The notes: a model not told the origin generated them from the sequence alone. A stretch of 64,000 bases of DNA from an uncultured Granulosicoccaceae bacterium (GCA_938005265.1 CALLOA010000074.1:1-64000); one strand, 5' to 3'; counted from the first letter of the stretch, positions 1 through 6,985 are shown. Numbers and translations: made by a program.

Positions 1-236
1 GAATGTGCTGGCGTTTAACATCACCCGCTCCCTGCAATACGCGATCGACAATACAAGGCGGGCAAAAACACAAAAGCGGCGCACGCATGTTTTGTATGAA
101 AACATAAAGGGCATCAGGCATCGCCTGGTCAACTGTGCTGGTTTGTTATTGAACATCAGTGGCATGGCAACACTCGATCTCGGGCAGAATAAAACCCGAC
201 TAGACGAGTTTCTGTACATTCAGGAAAGACTCGAAT
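1..236. other. Left edge of cassette array, no confident gene
   Basis: A GTG-initiated frame of 80 codons (5-247) is open here, but its product resembles nothing I know and it overlaps the next frame. GGCGTTTAAC at 10-19 looks like the R' end of a preceding attC with an extra T, which would place the first cassette boundary near base 15. That reading is an inference; the rest of the attC would lie outside the window. Confidence 0.3.
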
Positions 237-524
237 GTGCTGAGTAATATTGTCTCATTGAGGCTAGCTCTGGATTGGAATCTGCGAGATTCATCGCCCG
301 CGGAATTAGTTGCCGTGGCGGATTTGTCGACGGACAGTGTGTGGCTATTTACGCATGCTGAATTTCATCATCATGCGCAACAGCACTCCGAGAAAGGGAT
401 ACTAAAGCTGTATATGTATGTCGATGAGTCTGTAAATACCAAGAAAGAAATGGCACTCCAAAGTCAGTATGAACAGTATAGAATCCAAAATCGGGTAATT
501 ACATTTTTTGGAGCCCGCAACTAA
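237..524 (+). CDS. Hypothetical cassette protein (95 aa)
   Basis: I do not recognise this small protein. It is predicted soluble, with a histidine-rich patch (FHHHAQQH) about residues 42-50 and a charged C-terminal half. The frame begins at GTG 237; it stays open upstream to about 204, so the true start is uncertain. The stop TAA (522-524) is the first part of the adjoining attC, an arrangement shared by at least four other genes in this array, which supports this being the cassette gene rather than the overlapping frame on the left. Function unknown. Confidence 0.4.
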   Translation: MLSNIVSLRLALDWNLRDSSPAELVAVADLSTDSVWLFTHAEFHHHAQQHSEKGILKLYMYVDESVNTKKEMALQSQYEQYRIQNRVITFFGARN

Positions 525-613
525 CCAGAGCCTGCATGCGAAACTTGACCGCTTCCTCCTTTCGCTGTCGCTTCAGTCGGTCGCCGTCAAGTTCGCATGA
601 GGCAGGCGTTATG
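522..613 (+). other. attC recombination site 1 (family A)
   Basis: The site runs from TAACCAG to GCGTTATG. The inverted arms GCGAAACTTGACC and GGTCGCCGTCAAGTTCGC pair with one extra A on the left arm, the expected extrahelical base of an attC. Near-copies lie at 1237, 6986 and 8211. Confidence 0.85.
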
Positions 614-633
614 CGGCGACACCATATAGATAT

Positions 634-652
634 TGTTGCGTGATGCGCAACA
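634..652. promoter_or_regulatory. Palindromic operator/promoter upstream of higBA
   Basis: TGTTGCG and CGCAACA form perfect 7-bp inverted arms around a 5-bp spacer, ending 15 bases before the higB start. The AT-rich GCTAAAAT just downstream (654-661) could serve as a -10 element. HigA proteins autorepress by binding palindromes at this position, so this is the probable HigA operator and shows that the cassette carries its own promoter. The palindrome is visible; its binding partner is inferred. Confidence 0.55.
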
Positions 653-667
653 TGCTAAAATCTGTCA

Positions 668-946
668 ATGATTACCAGTATTCGTCACAAAGGCCTCAAA
701 GCGTTTTACGAGACTGGAAGTAAGAAAGGCATCCAAACTGACCACGCCCAGAGACTAAGAATGATGTTGGCAGCGCTAGATACCGCGCAATCAGTGGTGG
801 ATTTGGATATCCCGGGTTACCGATTACACGAATTGAAAGGAAAGCTGAAAGGTCGTTGGTCCATATCTGTGAGTGGAAATTGGCGGCTCACCTTTGAATT
901 CAAAGAAGGCAATGTGGAATTGCTGGATTATGAGGATTACCACTAA
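668..946 (+). CDS. higB: HigB-like toxin (RelE/ParE superfamily)
   Basis: This 92-residue protein matches the HigB/plasmid-maintenance killer family, ribosome-dependent mRNA endonucleases that are held inactive by HigA. Visible family features are the N-terminal IRHKGLKAFYETG, the central YRLHELKGKLKGRWSI and the C-terminal WRLTFEF...DYEDYH. The length is normal for the family. Its stop overlaps the HigA start by one base (TAATG at 944-948), so the pair is translationally coupled in the usual HigBA order of toxin first. A palindrome at 634-652 is the likely autoregulatory site. The gene is intact, so the module is probably functional and may stabilise the cassette array, the role known for TA cassettes in Vibrio integrons. 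Confidence 0.9.
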   Translation: MITSIRHKGLKAFYETGSKKGIQTDHAQRLRMMLAALDTAQSVVDLDIPGYRLHELKGKLKGRWSISVSGNWRLTFEFKEGNVELLDYEDYH

Positions 947-1239
947 TGAGCATGCACAATCCCCCACATCCTGGAGAATTTATCAAAGAGACTTATATCG
1001 ATCCTTTTGATATGAGTGTTCGATTGGTCGCTGAAAAGTTGGGAGTATCCCCATCCACGCTCAACCGCTTGATAAATCATCAAAGTGGCGTTAGTCCGGA
1101 AATGGCACTTCGGTTATCAAAGGCACTGGGAAGAAGCCCTGAAAGTTGGTTGGCGATGCAGCACAACTATGATCTCTGGCATGCCAGAAAAACAGTTGAT
1201 TTATCATCAGTGAAGAAGATTAAATTCAAAGCCGCATAA
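946..1239 (+). CDS. higA: HigA-like antitoxin (XRE HTH)
   Basis: The 97-residue protein starts with the HigA signature NPPHPGEFIKE, followed by a helix-turn-helix (VRLVAEKLGVSPSTLNRLI, about residues 26-44) and the typical PEMALRLSKALGRSPESWL segment. It neutralises HigB and represses the operon. Intact and of normal length. It overlaps higB by one base. Its TAA stop (1237-1239) is also the first three bases of the TAAC start of attC 2, so the recombination site supplies the stop codon. Confidence 0.92.
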   Translation: MSMHNPPHPGEFIKETYIDPFDMSVRLVAEKLGVSPSTLNRLINHQSGVSPEMALRLSKALGRSPESWLAMQHNYDLWHARKTVDLSSVKKIKFKAA

Positions 1240-1328
1240 CCAGTGCTTGCATGCGAAACTTGACCGCTCCCTCCCTGCGCTACCGCTCCGGTCAGTCGCC
1301 ATCAAGTTCGCATGAAGCAAGCGTTATG
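1237..1328 (+). other. attC recombination site 2 (family A)
   Basis: Runs from TAACCAGTGC to GCGTTATG. The arms GCGAAACTTGACCG and ATCAAGTTCGC again leave one unpaired A. Very similar to attC 1. Confidence 0.85.
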
Positions 1329-1348
1329 CAAAAAAGTGAAGTAGTGAC

Positions 1349-1795
1349 ATGTACAGTTCATTTGATGAATATTTAGAGTCAATCGAGAGGGATAAAGATA
1401 AGCTCCCTGCGCATGTCTATGAATTTGCCAGTGATCCAGAGCGGCATATTCTTAATAGCCCTCACTCCCTACATGATGCATGGTTGACATCACTGACCAT
1501 CAAAGAAAACAGAAAAAAGGAGCGTCCTTTTGAGCCGCATCCGTATATTGAGGTTGTGTTCCTTGGTCAAATGCATGATCGTGATATTGTGTTGGAGTAC
1601 ATTGGAATAGAACGGTACGAGCTATCAGGTAATAAAAACCCGCTAAACTCGGGAGATACATTTCACGGTGATGTAGCGGCTCATGAGGTACGTATTGAGA
1701 GTGGCTTAATAGTTCATGAAATAGAGTTTGCATCGGAGTCCAAAATCGTAATAGCCTGTAAAGACTTTACGTGTAAGGAGAGAATGCATGCATAA
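1349..1795 (+). CDS. Hypothetical cassette protein, immunity-like (148 aa)
   Basis: A soluble 148-residue acidic protein of no family I can name with confidence. The pattern LHDAWL (about residues 42-47) and HDRDIVLEYIGIERYEL (about 76-92) is reminiscent of small beta-rich proteins often found as orphan immunity proteins of polymorphic toxins, but this is a resemblance only. The start is ATG 1349, 21 bases after the attC core. The stop TAA (1793-1795) lies in attC 3. It is the single gene of its cassette. AT-richer than the chromosomal genes to the right, as are the other cassettes. Confidence 0.65.
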   Translation: MYSSFDEYLESIERDKDKLPAHVYEFASDPERHILNSPHSLHDAWLTSLTIKENRKKERPFEPHPYIEVVFLGQMHDRDIVLEYIGIERYELSGNKNPLNSGDTFHGDVAAHEVRIESGLIVHEIEFASESKIVIACKDFTCKERMHA

Positions 1796-1907
1796 CAAGC
1801 AGTTCCAGCCGACACTTCACGCGCTGTCCGTTTGTGTGTACGGTCGCAGGCTCCCATATTCACACACAAACGGTCATCGCATGAAGTGCGGCTGAACTGG
1901 ACGTTAG
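1793..1907 (+). other. attC recombination site 3 (long, distinct sequence)
   Basis: Runs from TAACAAGCAG to GACGTTAG. Outer arms CAGTTCCAGCCG / CGGCTGAACTGG and inner arms CCGTTTGTGTGT / ACACACAAACGG form a long cruciform. Its sequence is unrelated to families A and B. Confidence 0.8.
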
Positions 1908-1934
1908 GCAGCTAGGATAAATCATCTGAGAATT

Positions 1935-2345
1935 TTGGTTCCAATATTGTTCGGAAGTACTGTGTTGCTGGTATCAGTAGCTGTAGTATTAAGCATGATA
2001 TTTATCGAAAGAACTATTGGTTTTCATACTGTGTATCGGGTAGGGGATGTGGATGCAGTCGCTGCCGTTGTGATATTTGGAATCCCGATTTACACGCTGG
2101 TAAGTGTCTGGATCACTCGATTCAAAGTGGAATCATTTTCTAAGTTTGGTTCACATCTACAGCAAAGTATATTGATGTACTGTTTACTTATTGGTATGGG
2201 ATTTCTTTTGATCGTATATCGTAACGAGAATGGTGGTTTGGGATACGCGTATGGAGCACTACTATTTTGTGCGTCGTTTGTTGGTGTTTTGGTAAATGGG
2301 TGTTTCCACTATTTTTGTAATTCGGGTACCGATACAGCAGCCTAA
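1935..2345 (+). CDS. Hypothetical integral membrane cassette protein (136 aa)
   Basis: Four hydrophobic segments can be seen, about residues 3-24, 42-60, 78-96 and 102-122, so this is a small four-helix inner-membrane protein. No conserved motif is recognised. The assigned start is TTG (1935), which gives a complete first helix; another nearby start is possible. The stop TAA (2343-2345) is part of attC 4. It is the sole gene in its cassette. Confidence 0.55.
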   Translation: MVPILFGSTVLLVSVAVVLSMIFIERTIGFHTVYRVGDVDAVAAVVIFGIPIYTLVSVWITRFKVESFSKFGSHLQQSILMYCLLIGMGFLLIVYRNENGGLGYAYGALLFCASFVGVLVNGCFHYFCNSGTDTAA

Positions 2346-2440
2346 CCATAAGCTGCAACGGACAATATTGACAGTAAGTCCGAACCTGGCTTCGCCAGAA
2401 CCGAACTCTCTGTCAACATGCCGCTGAGCTGGGCGTTATG
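2343..2440 (+). other. attC recombination site 4 (loosely family B)
   Basis: Runs from TAACCATAAG to GGGCGTTATG, with inner segments CGAACCTGGCTTCGCCAGAACCG shared in part with the family B sites. Arms GACAATATTGACAG and CTGTCAACATGCC pair imperfectly. Confidence 0.8.
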
Positions 2441-2466
2441 TGAGAAATATAGCGACGTAGAAAAAC

Positions 2467-2841
2467 ATGATCTGGACTGAAATGGAAATGTTCAAAGGAA
2501 TTGATCTTAATGATTCCTTTGTACTGAATTGGGAGCTAAAGAAAAGCTGTTTGCGTTTTGAGATTGAGGCAAGTGTCTGGCCGGTATCAGAGTTTTACTC
2601 AGAGCCAAAAGAGAATGAGTACACCTGTTATCGTACCTCTATACTACTAATTAGAAATATAGAAACAGTTGAAGGTCTAAAGTCTATGGGTTCTGTGCGG
2701 GCAACAACAGGCCTAGACGGTACAAAAGACTATGGCAATATTGACGTGCTTGAAACCAATAAAGACGGTTACTTTATTGAGGGAGAGTTTGGTTCGGTTA
2801 AGGTTTTTGGTGGTGAGCTTTGTTTTGAAATTTGCACATAA
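2467..2841 (+). CDS. Hypothetical cassette protein (124 aa)
   Basis: A soluble, acidic protein of unknown family with many aromatic residues and alternating beta-like stretches (SFVLNWELKKSCLRFEIEAS, about residues 16-35). The size, charge and cassette location would suit an orphan immunity protein, but no motif proves it. ATG 2467 is used; Met-7 or Met-9 would also give a sensible start. The TAA stop (2839-2841) belongs to attC 5. Confidence 0.6.
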   Translation: MIWTEMEMFKGIDLNDSFVLNWELKKSCLRFEIEASVWPVSEFYSEPKENEYTCYRTSILLIRNIETVEGLKSMGSVRATTGLDGTKDYGNIDVLETNKDGYFIEGEFGSVKVFGGELCFEICT

Positions 2842-2951
2842 CAAAACGTTGTACCCGACAGTGTACAAGCTGCCCGTATTGCGGTGTCGTTGTCACTCCA
2901 CTTTACCGCAATACGGACAGCTTATACACTGCGGGTAAACGTAGCGTTATG
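2839..2951 (+). other. attC recombination site 5 (long, distinct sequence)
   Basis: Runs from TAACAAAACG to TAGCGTTATG. Extended arms GTGTACAAGCTGCCCGTATTGCGG and CCGCAATACGGACAGCTTATACAC are nearly complementary over 24 bases. Confidence 0.8.
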
Positions 2952-3037
2952 TTGCCAAGATGGTTTTTAATACTTTGATTTTGTGTAGCTCTGTTAAACC
3001 TTATCTGGACTATCTACTTATGGTATCGGCACATTAA

Positions 3038-3727
3038 GTGGCTATTGACATCGATAGAATTTGGCAGCTTGGACGGCTTATCGAACCGCTTACAGCTGTG
3101 CAAATTAAGGAGTTTGAGAAGCGCTTCTACCCCTTTTGCTTTTCAAATGAATTGAACGCCTTTTACTCAATTGCTAATGGTGTAGAAGATATTGAAATTG
3201 CTGAAACGGATTCCATAGAAAGTCTCGTATCATCATGGAGCGAAAGAGATTTTTACCATCAGCTATTTGCCGATGATGCCCAAGGGTTGAAGTTTCCGCC
3301 AGCTCTACTTCCTTTCATACGAATAAACGGCGGACACATTTTTGCTGTACTTTGCAAAGAACAACGTCAAACCAATGTATTGGTGGAATGGTTTGCCGCA
3401 GACGGTGATAATTACATGTCACTGCAATATGAATCTATTTACGGGTTTCTTGAAACAAAAATAGCGCAACGAAAATTCCTTGACGCGCCTGGAAGCAGTC
3501 AACTTAAAAAGGCTATAGAATTCTATGATGGAAATAGACCGCTTAAATCTATCAATGAAATGAGTAATCAATTTAAAATTGAACTAGTCAATAGAGCTTT
3601 ATTTAAACTTCAAAAGATAAAGAATCCTGCTGCATTTGATGAGGTATTTAAAATTGATGGAAAAGTATCAAAAGATTCAAATAATTACTTTGAGCTGGAC
3701 AGTCTTCCAGAAGAATGGTTTGAATAG
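3038..3727 (+). CDS. SUKH-like (SMI1/KNR4-type) cassette protein
   Basis: The 229-residue protein has a SMI1/KNR4-like (SUKH) pattern in its first half: an N-terminal helix leading to LNAFYSIANGVEDIEI (about residues 38-55), then LLPFIRINGGHIFAVLC (about 88-105) and a helical end. SUKH proteins in bacteria are common immunity proteins against polymorphic toxins. The C-terminal 80 residues are lysine-rich and unrecognised. The start is GTG 3038, chosen because it precedes the first helix. Sole gene of its cassette; no toxin gene is beside it, so the immunity role is inferred from the family only. Confidence 0.55.
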   Translation: MAIDIDRIWQLGRLIEPLTAVQIKEFEKRFYPFCFSNELNAFYSIANGVEDIEIAETDSIESLVSSWSERDFYHQLFADDAQGLKFPPALLPFIRINGGHIFAVLCKEQRQTNVLVEWFAADGDNYMSLQYESIYGFLETKIAQRKFLDAPGSSQLKKAIEFYDGNRPLKSINEMSNQFKIELVNRALFKLQKIKNPAAFDEVFKIDGKVSKDSNNYFELDSLPEEWFE

Positions 3728-3781
3728 TGCTGTTATACCTTTTGCACATTACAGATTAATCGAGGCTAAAAAGAGGCAAAC

Positions 3782-3881
3782 ATAACCAATAACTGCAAAC
3801 GGACAATCTTGCCAGTACAACAGAACGTGGCTACGCCACAACCTGCTGCACAGGCAAGTTGCCGTTGAGTTAAGCGTTATG
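3782..3881 (+). other. attC recombination site 6 (loosely family B)
   Basis: Runs from ATAACCAATAACTG to TAAGCGTTATG, with arms GCAAACGGACAA...CTTGCCAG and CAGGCAAGTTGCCGTTG. It begins 55 bases beyond the preceding stop codon. Confidence 0.8.
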
Positions 3882-3996
3882 GTGCCGGGAAACTTTCCGA
3901 ATACACGGGGACTGTTACTGGCTCAAAGCCGACACAGAAGAAGTTGGATTACGCTACTACTCAATAGTATTTCGGCTACTAATAGCGTTAATTGTT

Positions 3997-4530
3997 ATGA
4001 ATATATTTAGTGGATTATTTCCTGTGTATTTTGGACAATTTTATTTTGAGTTTGAAGTTGACGCTGGCTGGGATGGCGATCTAAGTTCCTGTTTTAAAAA
4101 TCATACTAATGGATTATGTGGAACCTCTGTTAATGGTGTTGCTTTTTTCATCACAGGGCTTCATATAGGAAACATCACTCTTAGTGTAAATACTCACGAT
4201 AGAAAACCATTATTGATCGAATCTGCCGAAGAAATTGTAGAAGCTTCTATTCATATACCTGATTCAGGTGTTGTCCTAAAGGACTGGAATGCTCAAATAG
4301 TGAAAAATATTGAATTACCGGCTGGTTGTTATCGAATTAGATATAGTGCAACTAACTTTCGTGAAGCTGAAAATTTTGACAAATACTCTGAAGAAGAAAT
4401 CGAAAGAGGTGATATAGAGTGCTATACGATAGATCTCTGGCCGGCCAATTATCTCCAAGATGAAATACTAAAGGTTACTAGAGAGGCGGCTAAGTATTGG
4501 CACAACGGAGCTAAGAACGGCTATCGGTAG
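3997..4530 (+). CDS. Hypothetical cassette protein, beta-rich (177 aa)
   Basis: Not assignable to a named family with certainty. The segments FGQFYFEFE, GWDGDLSSCF, TNGLCG, FFITGLHIGNI, PAGCYRIRYSATNF and IDLWPA, spread from residue 12 to 155, resemble a widespread uncharacterised bacterial family I recall from actinobacterial genomes with the same WDGD/GL.G..V/TGLH/YRVRY landmarks. No signal peptide and no membrane helix. ATG 3997 is the start. A second short frame with a good ribosome site (GAAGGAGAG, start ATG 4553) follows 22 bases after the stop and runs through attC 7 to 4744; I consider it doubtful. Confidence 0.6.
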   Translation: MNIFSGLFPVYFGQFYFEFEVDAGWDGDLSSCFKNHTNGLCGTSVNGVAFFITGLHIGNITLSVNTHDRKPLLIESAEEIVEASIHIPDSGVVLKDWNAQIVKNIELPAGCYRIRYSATNFREAENFDKYSEEEIERGDIECYTIDLWPANYLQDEILKVTREAAKYWHNGAKNGYR

Positions 4531-4626
4531 CATTATGAAGGAGAGAGTAATTATGCCATTGGATGACCGTTTTGAGGGCGAAGGAGCCAAATGTATTTAC
4601 GATACGTTTTGTTGTGGCGAGGCAAA

Positions 4627-4725
4627 CATAACCAGAGCCAGCAACGGACAAATAGCCAGTGCTACCGAACCTGGCTGTCGCCAGAACCGGCGTCCCAGTC
4701 AATCAGCCGTTGTGGCAGGCGTTAG
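4627..4725 (+). other. attC recombination site 7 (family B)
   Basis: Runs from ATAACCAGAG to GGCGTTAGG. The left arm CCAGCAACGG faces CCGTTGTGG on the right with one unpaired G. Differs from attC 9 by a single base across the 79-base interior. Confidence 0.88.
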
Positions 4726-4757
4726 GCTGAAACCATATCGGTAATAAGTGTTAGACG

Positions 4758-5213
4758 ATGAAGAAGATTTCTGGCGATCTTATCCAGCTAGCAAAAGATG
4801 GCGAGTTCGACGTAATCATACATGGATGCGACTGTTACGGGGATATGGGTGGTGGAATCGCCAAAAGTATAAGAAAGCATTTTCCAGAGGCGTTTCAGGC
4901 GGATCAAGCTACGGAAAGAGGGGATGAATCAAAACTGGGTCACTATTCCAGTGCCGAAACTACTGTCAGAGGTCATACGGTTACTATAGTCAACGCCTAT
5001 ACACAGGCCCACTGGAAAGGAAAGGGAGTGTTAGTAGACTACAACGCAGTGTCTGGAGTAATGGCTCGCATCAAAAAGGACTTTGCTGGAAAAAGAATGG
5101 GCTATCCACGCATAGGTGCAGGATCTGCGCGAGGTGATTGGGAAATTATCTCTTACATCATAAAAACGGAACTGGAAGGTGAGGATCACACGCTAGTTGA
5201 CTACATCGCATAG
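4758..5213 (+). CDS. Macro-domain protein (ADP-ribose binding/hydrolase)
   Basis: A stand-alone macro domain of 151 residues. It opens with ISGDLIQLAK, then the ADP-ribose-binding core VIIHGCDCYGDMGGGIAKSI (about residues 20-39) and the phosphate loop GYPRIGAGSARGDW (about 115-128). Macro domains bind ADP-ribose and many remove it from proteins, nucleic acids or ADP-ribose-1''-phosphate. The gene lies in one cassette with the NADAR gene 14 bases downstream, no attC between them, so the two are probably co-transcribed. NADAR proteins also act on ADP-ribose adducts. No ADP-ribosyltransferase is visible in the window, so this is an eraser without a matching toxin. Start ATG 4758; the gene appears intact. 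Confidence 0.85.
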   Translation: MKKISGDLIQLAKDGEFDVIIHGCDCYGDMGGGIAKSIRKHFPEAFQADQATERGDESKLGHYSSAETTVRGHTVTIVNAYTQAHWKGKGVLVDYNAVSGVMARIKKDFAGKRMGYPRIGAGSARGDWEIISYIIKTELEGEDHTLVDYIA

Positions 5214-5227
5214 CACGAGCTGAGACT

Positions 5228-5674
5228 ATGCCAGAAAAGATATATTTCTATACATCCAAAGAACCTTATTTTGAATTTTCAAATTTTTATGAATTTGAAT
5301 TTTCATTGAACGATGAAAGTTGGAAGAGCGTCGAGCATTGTTATCAGGCGGCTAAATTCGAATCAGGTGAGTATCGAAGAAAAATTCAATCAGCAGAGAC
5401 ACCAATGGATGCTCGGTTACTTGGACAATCTAAAGAATTCGCTATCCGTAAGAATTGGGATTCGATAAAGGAAGAAATAATGCTTGTTGCTCTACGTGGT
5501 AAGTTCGCAGTGCCTTCGCTAAAAGACTTGCTAGTATCAACGGCACCAGCAATGCTTGTAGAAAAATCACCTCATGATAATTATTGGGGAGCTGGAAAGT
5601 CAGGTAACGGTCGAAATCGACTTGGTGTGTTGTTGATGCAGCTGAGAGCGGAGCTATCTTCATCTGGAGCCTAA
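5228..5674 (+). CDS. NADAR-domain protein (YbiA-like, ADP-ribosyl glycosidase)
   Basis: The 148-residue protein covers a complete NADAR domain: FSNFYEFEF (about residues 18-26), WKSVEHCYQAAKF (about 32-44), NYWGAGKSGNGRNRLGVLLM (about 119-138). YbiA/NADAR proteins hydrolyse N-glycosidic bonds of ADP-ribose-like and riboflavin-pathway compounds, and NADAR enzymes have been described that reverse guanine ADP-ribosylation made by DarT-type toxins. It follows the macro-domain gene at 14 bases in the same cassette. Together they look like a mobile ADP-ribosylation-removal module that could protect against toxins or phage-triggered ADP-ribosyltransferases. The protective role is inference; the domain assignments are strong. 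Confidence 0.88.
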   Translation: MPEKIYFYTSKEPYFEFSNFYEFEFSLNDESWKSVEHCYQAAKFESGEYRRKIQSAETPMDARLLGQSKEFAIRKNWDSIKEEIMLVALRGKFAVPSLKDLLVSTAPAMLVEKSPHDNYWGAGKSGNGRNRLGVLLMQLRAELSSSGA

Positions 5675-5766
5675 AGAGCAGCAGTCGGACAGCTAGCAGC
5701 AGACTACGAACCTGGGCTTCCCCCAGAACCGTAGTATGCCGCAATTGCCGCTGTGCTAGGAGTTAG
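5671..5766 (+). other. attC recombination site 8 (degenerate left core)
   Basis: Right end AGGAGTTAG and the CGAACCTGG...CCAGAACCG interior match family B loosely, but the left core reads CTAAAG in place of the usual TAAC. The arms GCAGTCGGACAGC / GCCGCTGTGC are weak. It may recombine poorly. Confidence 0.65.
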
Positions 5767-5775
5767 CGCTTAATT

Positions 5776-6276
5776 ATGGATGATCCGAAACGCTTATTTC
5801 CACTTGTACTTGCTTCACTTCTCCTGGTGGTAGGATTTTATGTGGTTGTTCAATACCTTTCTCCTTCTGAACTTGCTGACTCAAAGAGATCAACCCATGC
5901 TGTAGACACACTGGAAGTAGGAAGTTATCGACTCGATGAATTACGCAGAGAAAGCGCTTGGGAAGAGAAAGTACTAATAATCTTCGATTGGAATAAATCT
6001 CTTCATGCCTATCTGCTTCCAACAAAAAACGGAGAGATAGAGCTCCCTGCTAGATATTGGGGAATTGGATTCGAAACATGCAGTGAATTTGGCCCTGAGA
6101 CTGACGAATTGGGGCGAATAAAGCAGGATGGCGTAATCAAGTGCCATGATGACAAAATAGATTCAGGTTCACAGTGGGAATGGACTTATAGTGGCTTACC
6201 AATTAACGAGCATGGAATAAAAATGCAAAAGGTGTCCTATGAGCGTGTGGGAGATAAGATTGCCATCAACCGTTAG
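5776..6276 (+). CDS. Hypothetical membrane-anchored cassette protein (166 aa)
   Basis: One N-terminal transmembrane segment (LFPLVLASLLLVVGFYVVVQ, about residues 7-26) would anchor a soluble domain of about 135 residues outside the cytoplasmic membrane. Two cysteines (ETCSEF and IKCHDD, about 108 and 128) and QWEWTYSG (about 139-146) are the clearest landmarks; they could form a disulfide. The spacing loosely recalls Rieske-like folds but the CxH ligand pairs are missing. Sole gene of its cassette, start ATG 5776, intact. Function unknown. Confidence 0.6.
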   Translation: MDDPKRLFPLVLASLLLVVGFYVVVQYLSPSELADSKRSTHAVDTLEVGSYRLDELRRESAWEEKVLIIFDWNKSLHAYLLPTKNGEIELPARYWGIGFETCSEFGPETDELGRIKQDGVIKCHDDKIDSGSQWEWTYSGLPINEHGIKMQKVSYERVGDKIAINR

Positions 6277-6280
6277 TCGC

Positions 6281-6380
6281 GCTAACAAACGCCAGCAACG
6301 GACAAATAGCCAGTGCTACCGAACCTGGCTGTCGCCAGAACCGGCGTCCCAGTCACTCAGCCGTTGTGGTGGGCGTTAGG
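6281..6380 (+). other. attC recombination site 9 (family B)
   Basis: Runs from GCTAACAAACGCC to GGGCGTTAGG. Interior almost identical to attC 7 (one A/C difference in AGTCACTCAGCC). Keeps the unpaired G of the family. Confidence 0.88.
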
Positions 6381-6403
6381 TGGAAATAGCATAGAGTCGT
6401 TGG

Positions 6404-6740
6404 ATGAAATTACCTGAGTCATCAAATAAATGCCGTAATAGCAGAGGAGAAGATCACTAAATATCTACTGTCTCCCGACCACCCCACTGGAAGGTTTAAG
6501 GCACAATACTTCCAGTCTTGTGGCTTTGATATCTCAAATTGGAAGCACCTTGAATTTGCCTTACGGGAGCTATTGAAAGAAGAAGCGGAGTTGCTTGAGA
6601 CAACGGATTGGGGCGAAAAATATGCAATACGTGGCGAAATTAGCGGCCCTAGTGGCAATTCCGTAAGAATCGCCAGTATATGGATTATACTAAACGCAGA
6701 AAAGCATCCGCGATTCGTAACCGCGTATCCGGAGAACTGA
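6404..6740 (+). pseudogene. DUF6883-like gene with frameshift near its start
   Basis: An ATG at 6404 encodes MKLPE, the usual opening of DUF6883-type proteins, but that frame soon stops. The remainder of the family's sequence (NAVIAEEKITKYLLSPDHP, then KYAIRGEISGPSG and RFVTAYPEN) continues in the +1 frame from about 6420 to the TGA at 6738. Removing one base around 6419 would restore one continuous 111-residue protein. So this is a one-base insertion, a sequencing error, or use of a non-ATG start such as CTG 6414. The DUF4926 gene follows after one base, an arrangement I know for this family pair, so the two are normally co-expressed. Family function is unknown to me; a toxin-antitoxin-like pairing has only been suggested by co-occurrence. 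Confidence 0.65.
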
Positions 6741-6741
6741 A

Positions 6742-6972
6742 GTGAATTACAAAGAACTAGATACAGTCGTATTGCGCAATTCGATACCCGAGCATCATCT
6801 GGAAACTGGTGATATTGGGGCAGTTGTAAGTGTGTATCCAAACGACACGTTCGAAGTAGAGTTTGTTGCTGCATCAGGAGCAACACGAGCTCTGCTTACT
6901 CTAAATTCAGATCAAATTCGTCCTATTGATCCTGACGATGTGCTGTCAGTTAGAAAGCAAAGTGCTGCATAG
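6742..6972 (+). CDS. DUF4926-domain protein
   Basis: A 76-residue protein covering a full DUF4926 domain: YKELDTVVLRNSIPEHHLETG at the start (written here in part: KELDTVVL, HHLETGDIGAVV), then FEVEFVAASGATRALLTL and a C-terminal acidic tail. The predicted fold is a small SH3-like barrel. GTG 6742 is the start, one base after the stop of the DUF6883-like gene, with GGAG at 6731-6734 as the ribosome site. Its partner is frameshifted, so it may be expressed alone. Function uncharacterised. Confidence 0.85.
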   Translation: MNYKELDTVVLRNSIPEHHLETGDIGAVVSVYPNDTFEVEFVAASGATRALLTLNSDQIRPIDPDDVLSVRKQSAA

Positions 6973-6985
6973 GGCTTCTGCCATC

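Noticed and set aside
4535-4744. Small gene reading through attC 7
   Set aside because: It has a good ribosome site at 4536-4542, but most of its length is attC sequence and its first part has no recognisable features; kept as a doubtful note only.
5776-6276. Rieske-like iron-sulfur domain in the 166-residue cassette protein
   Set aside because: Two cysteines and one histidine are spaced loosely like a Rieske site, but the second CxH pair is missing and no 2Fe-2S binding can be supported.
6404-6440. Programmed +1 frameshift in the DUF6883-like gene
   Set aside because: No slippery stop such as CCC-TGA or CTT-TGA, and no stimulatory structure seen; mutation or sequencing error is simpler.
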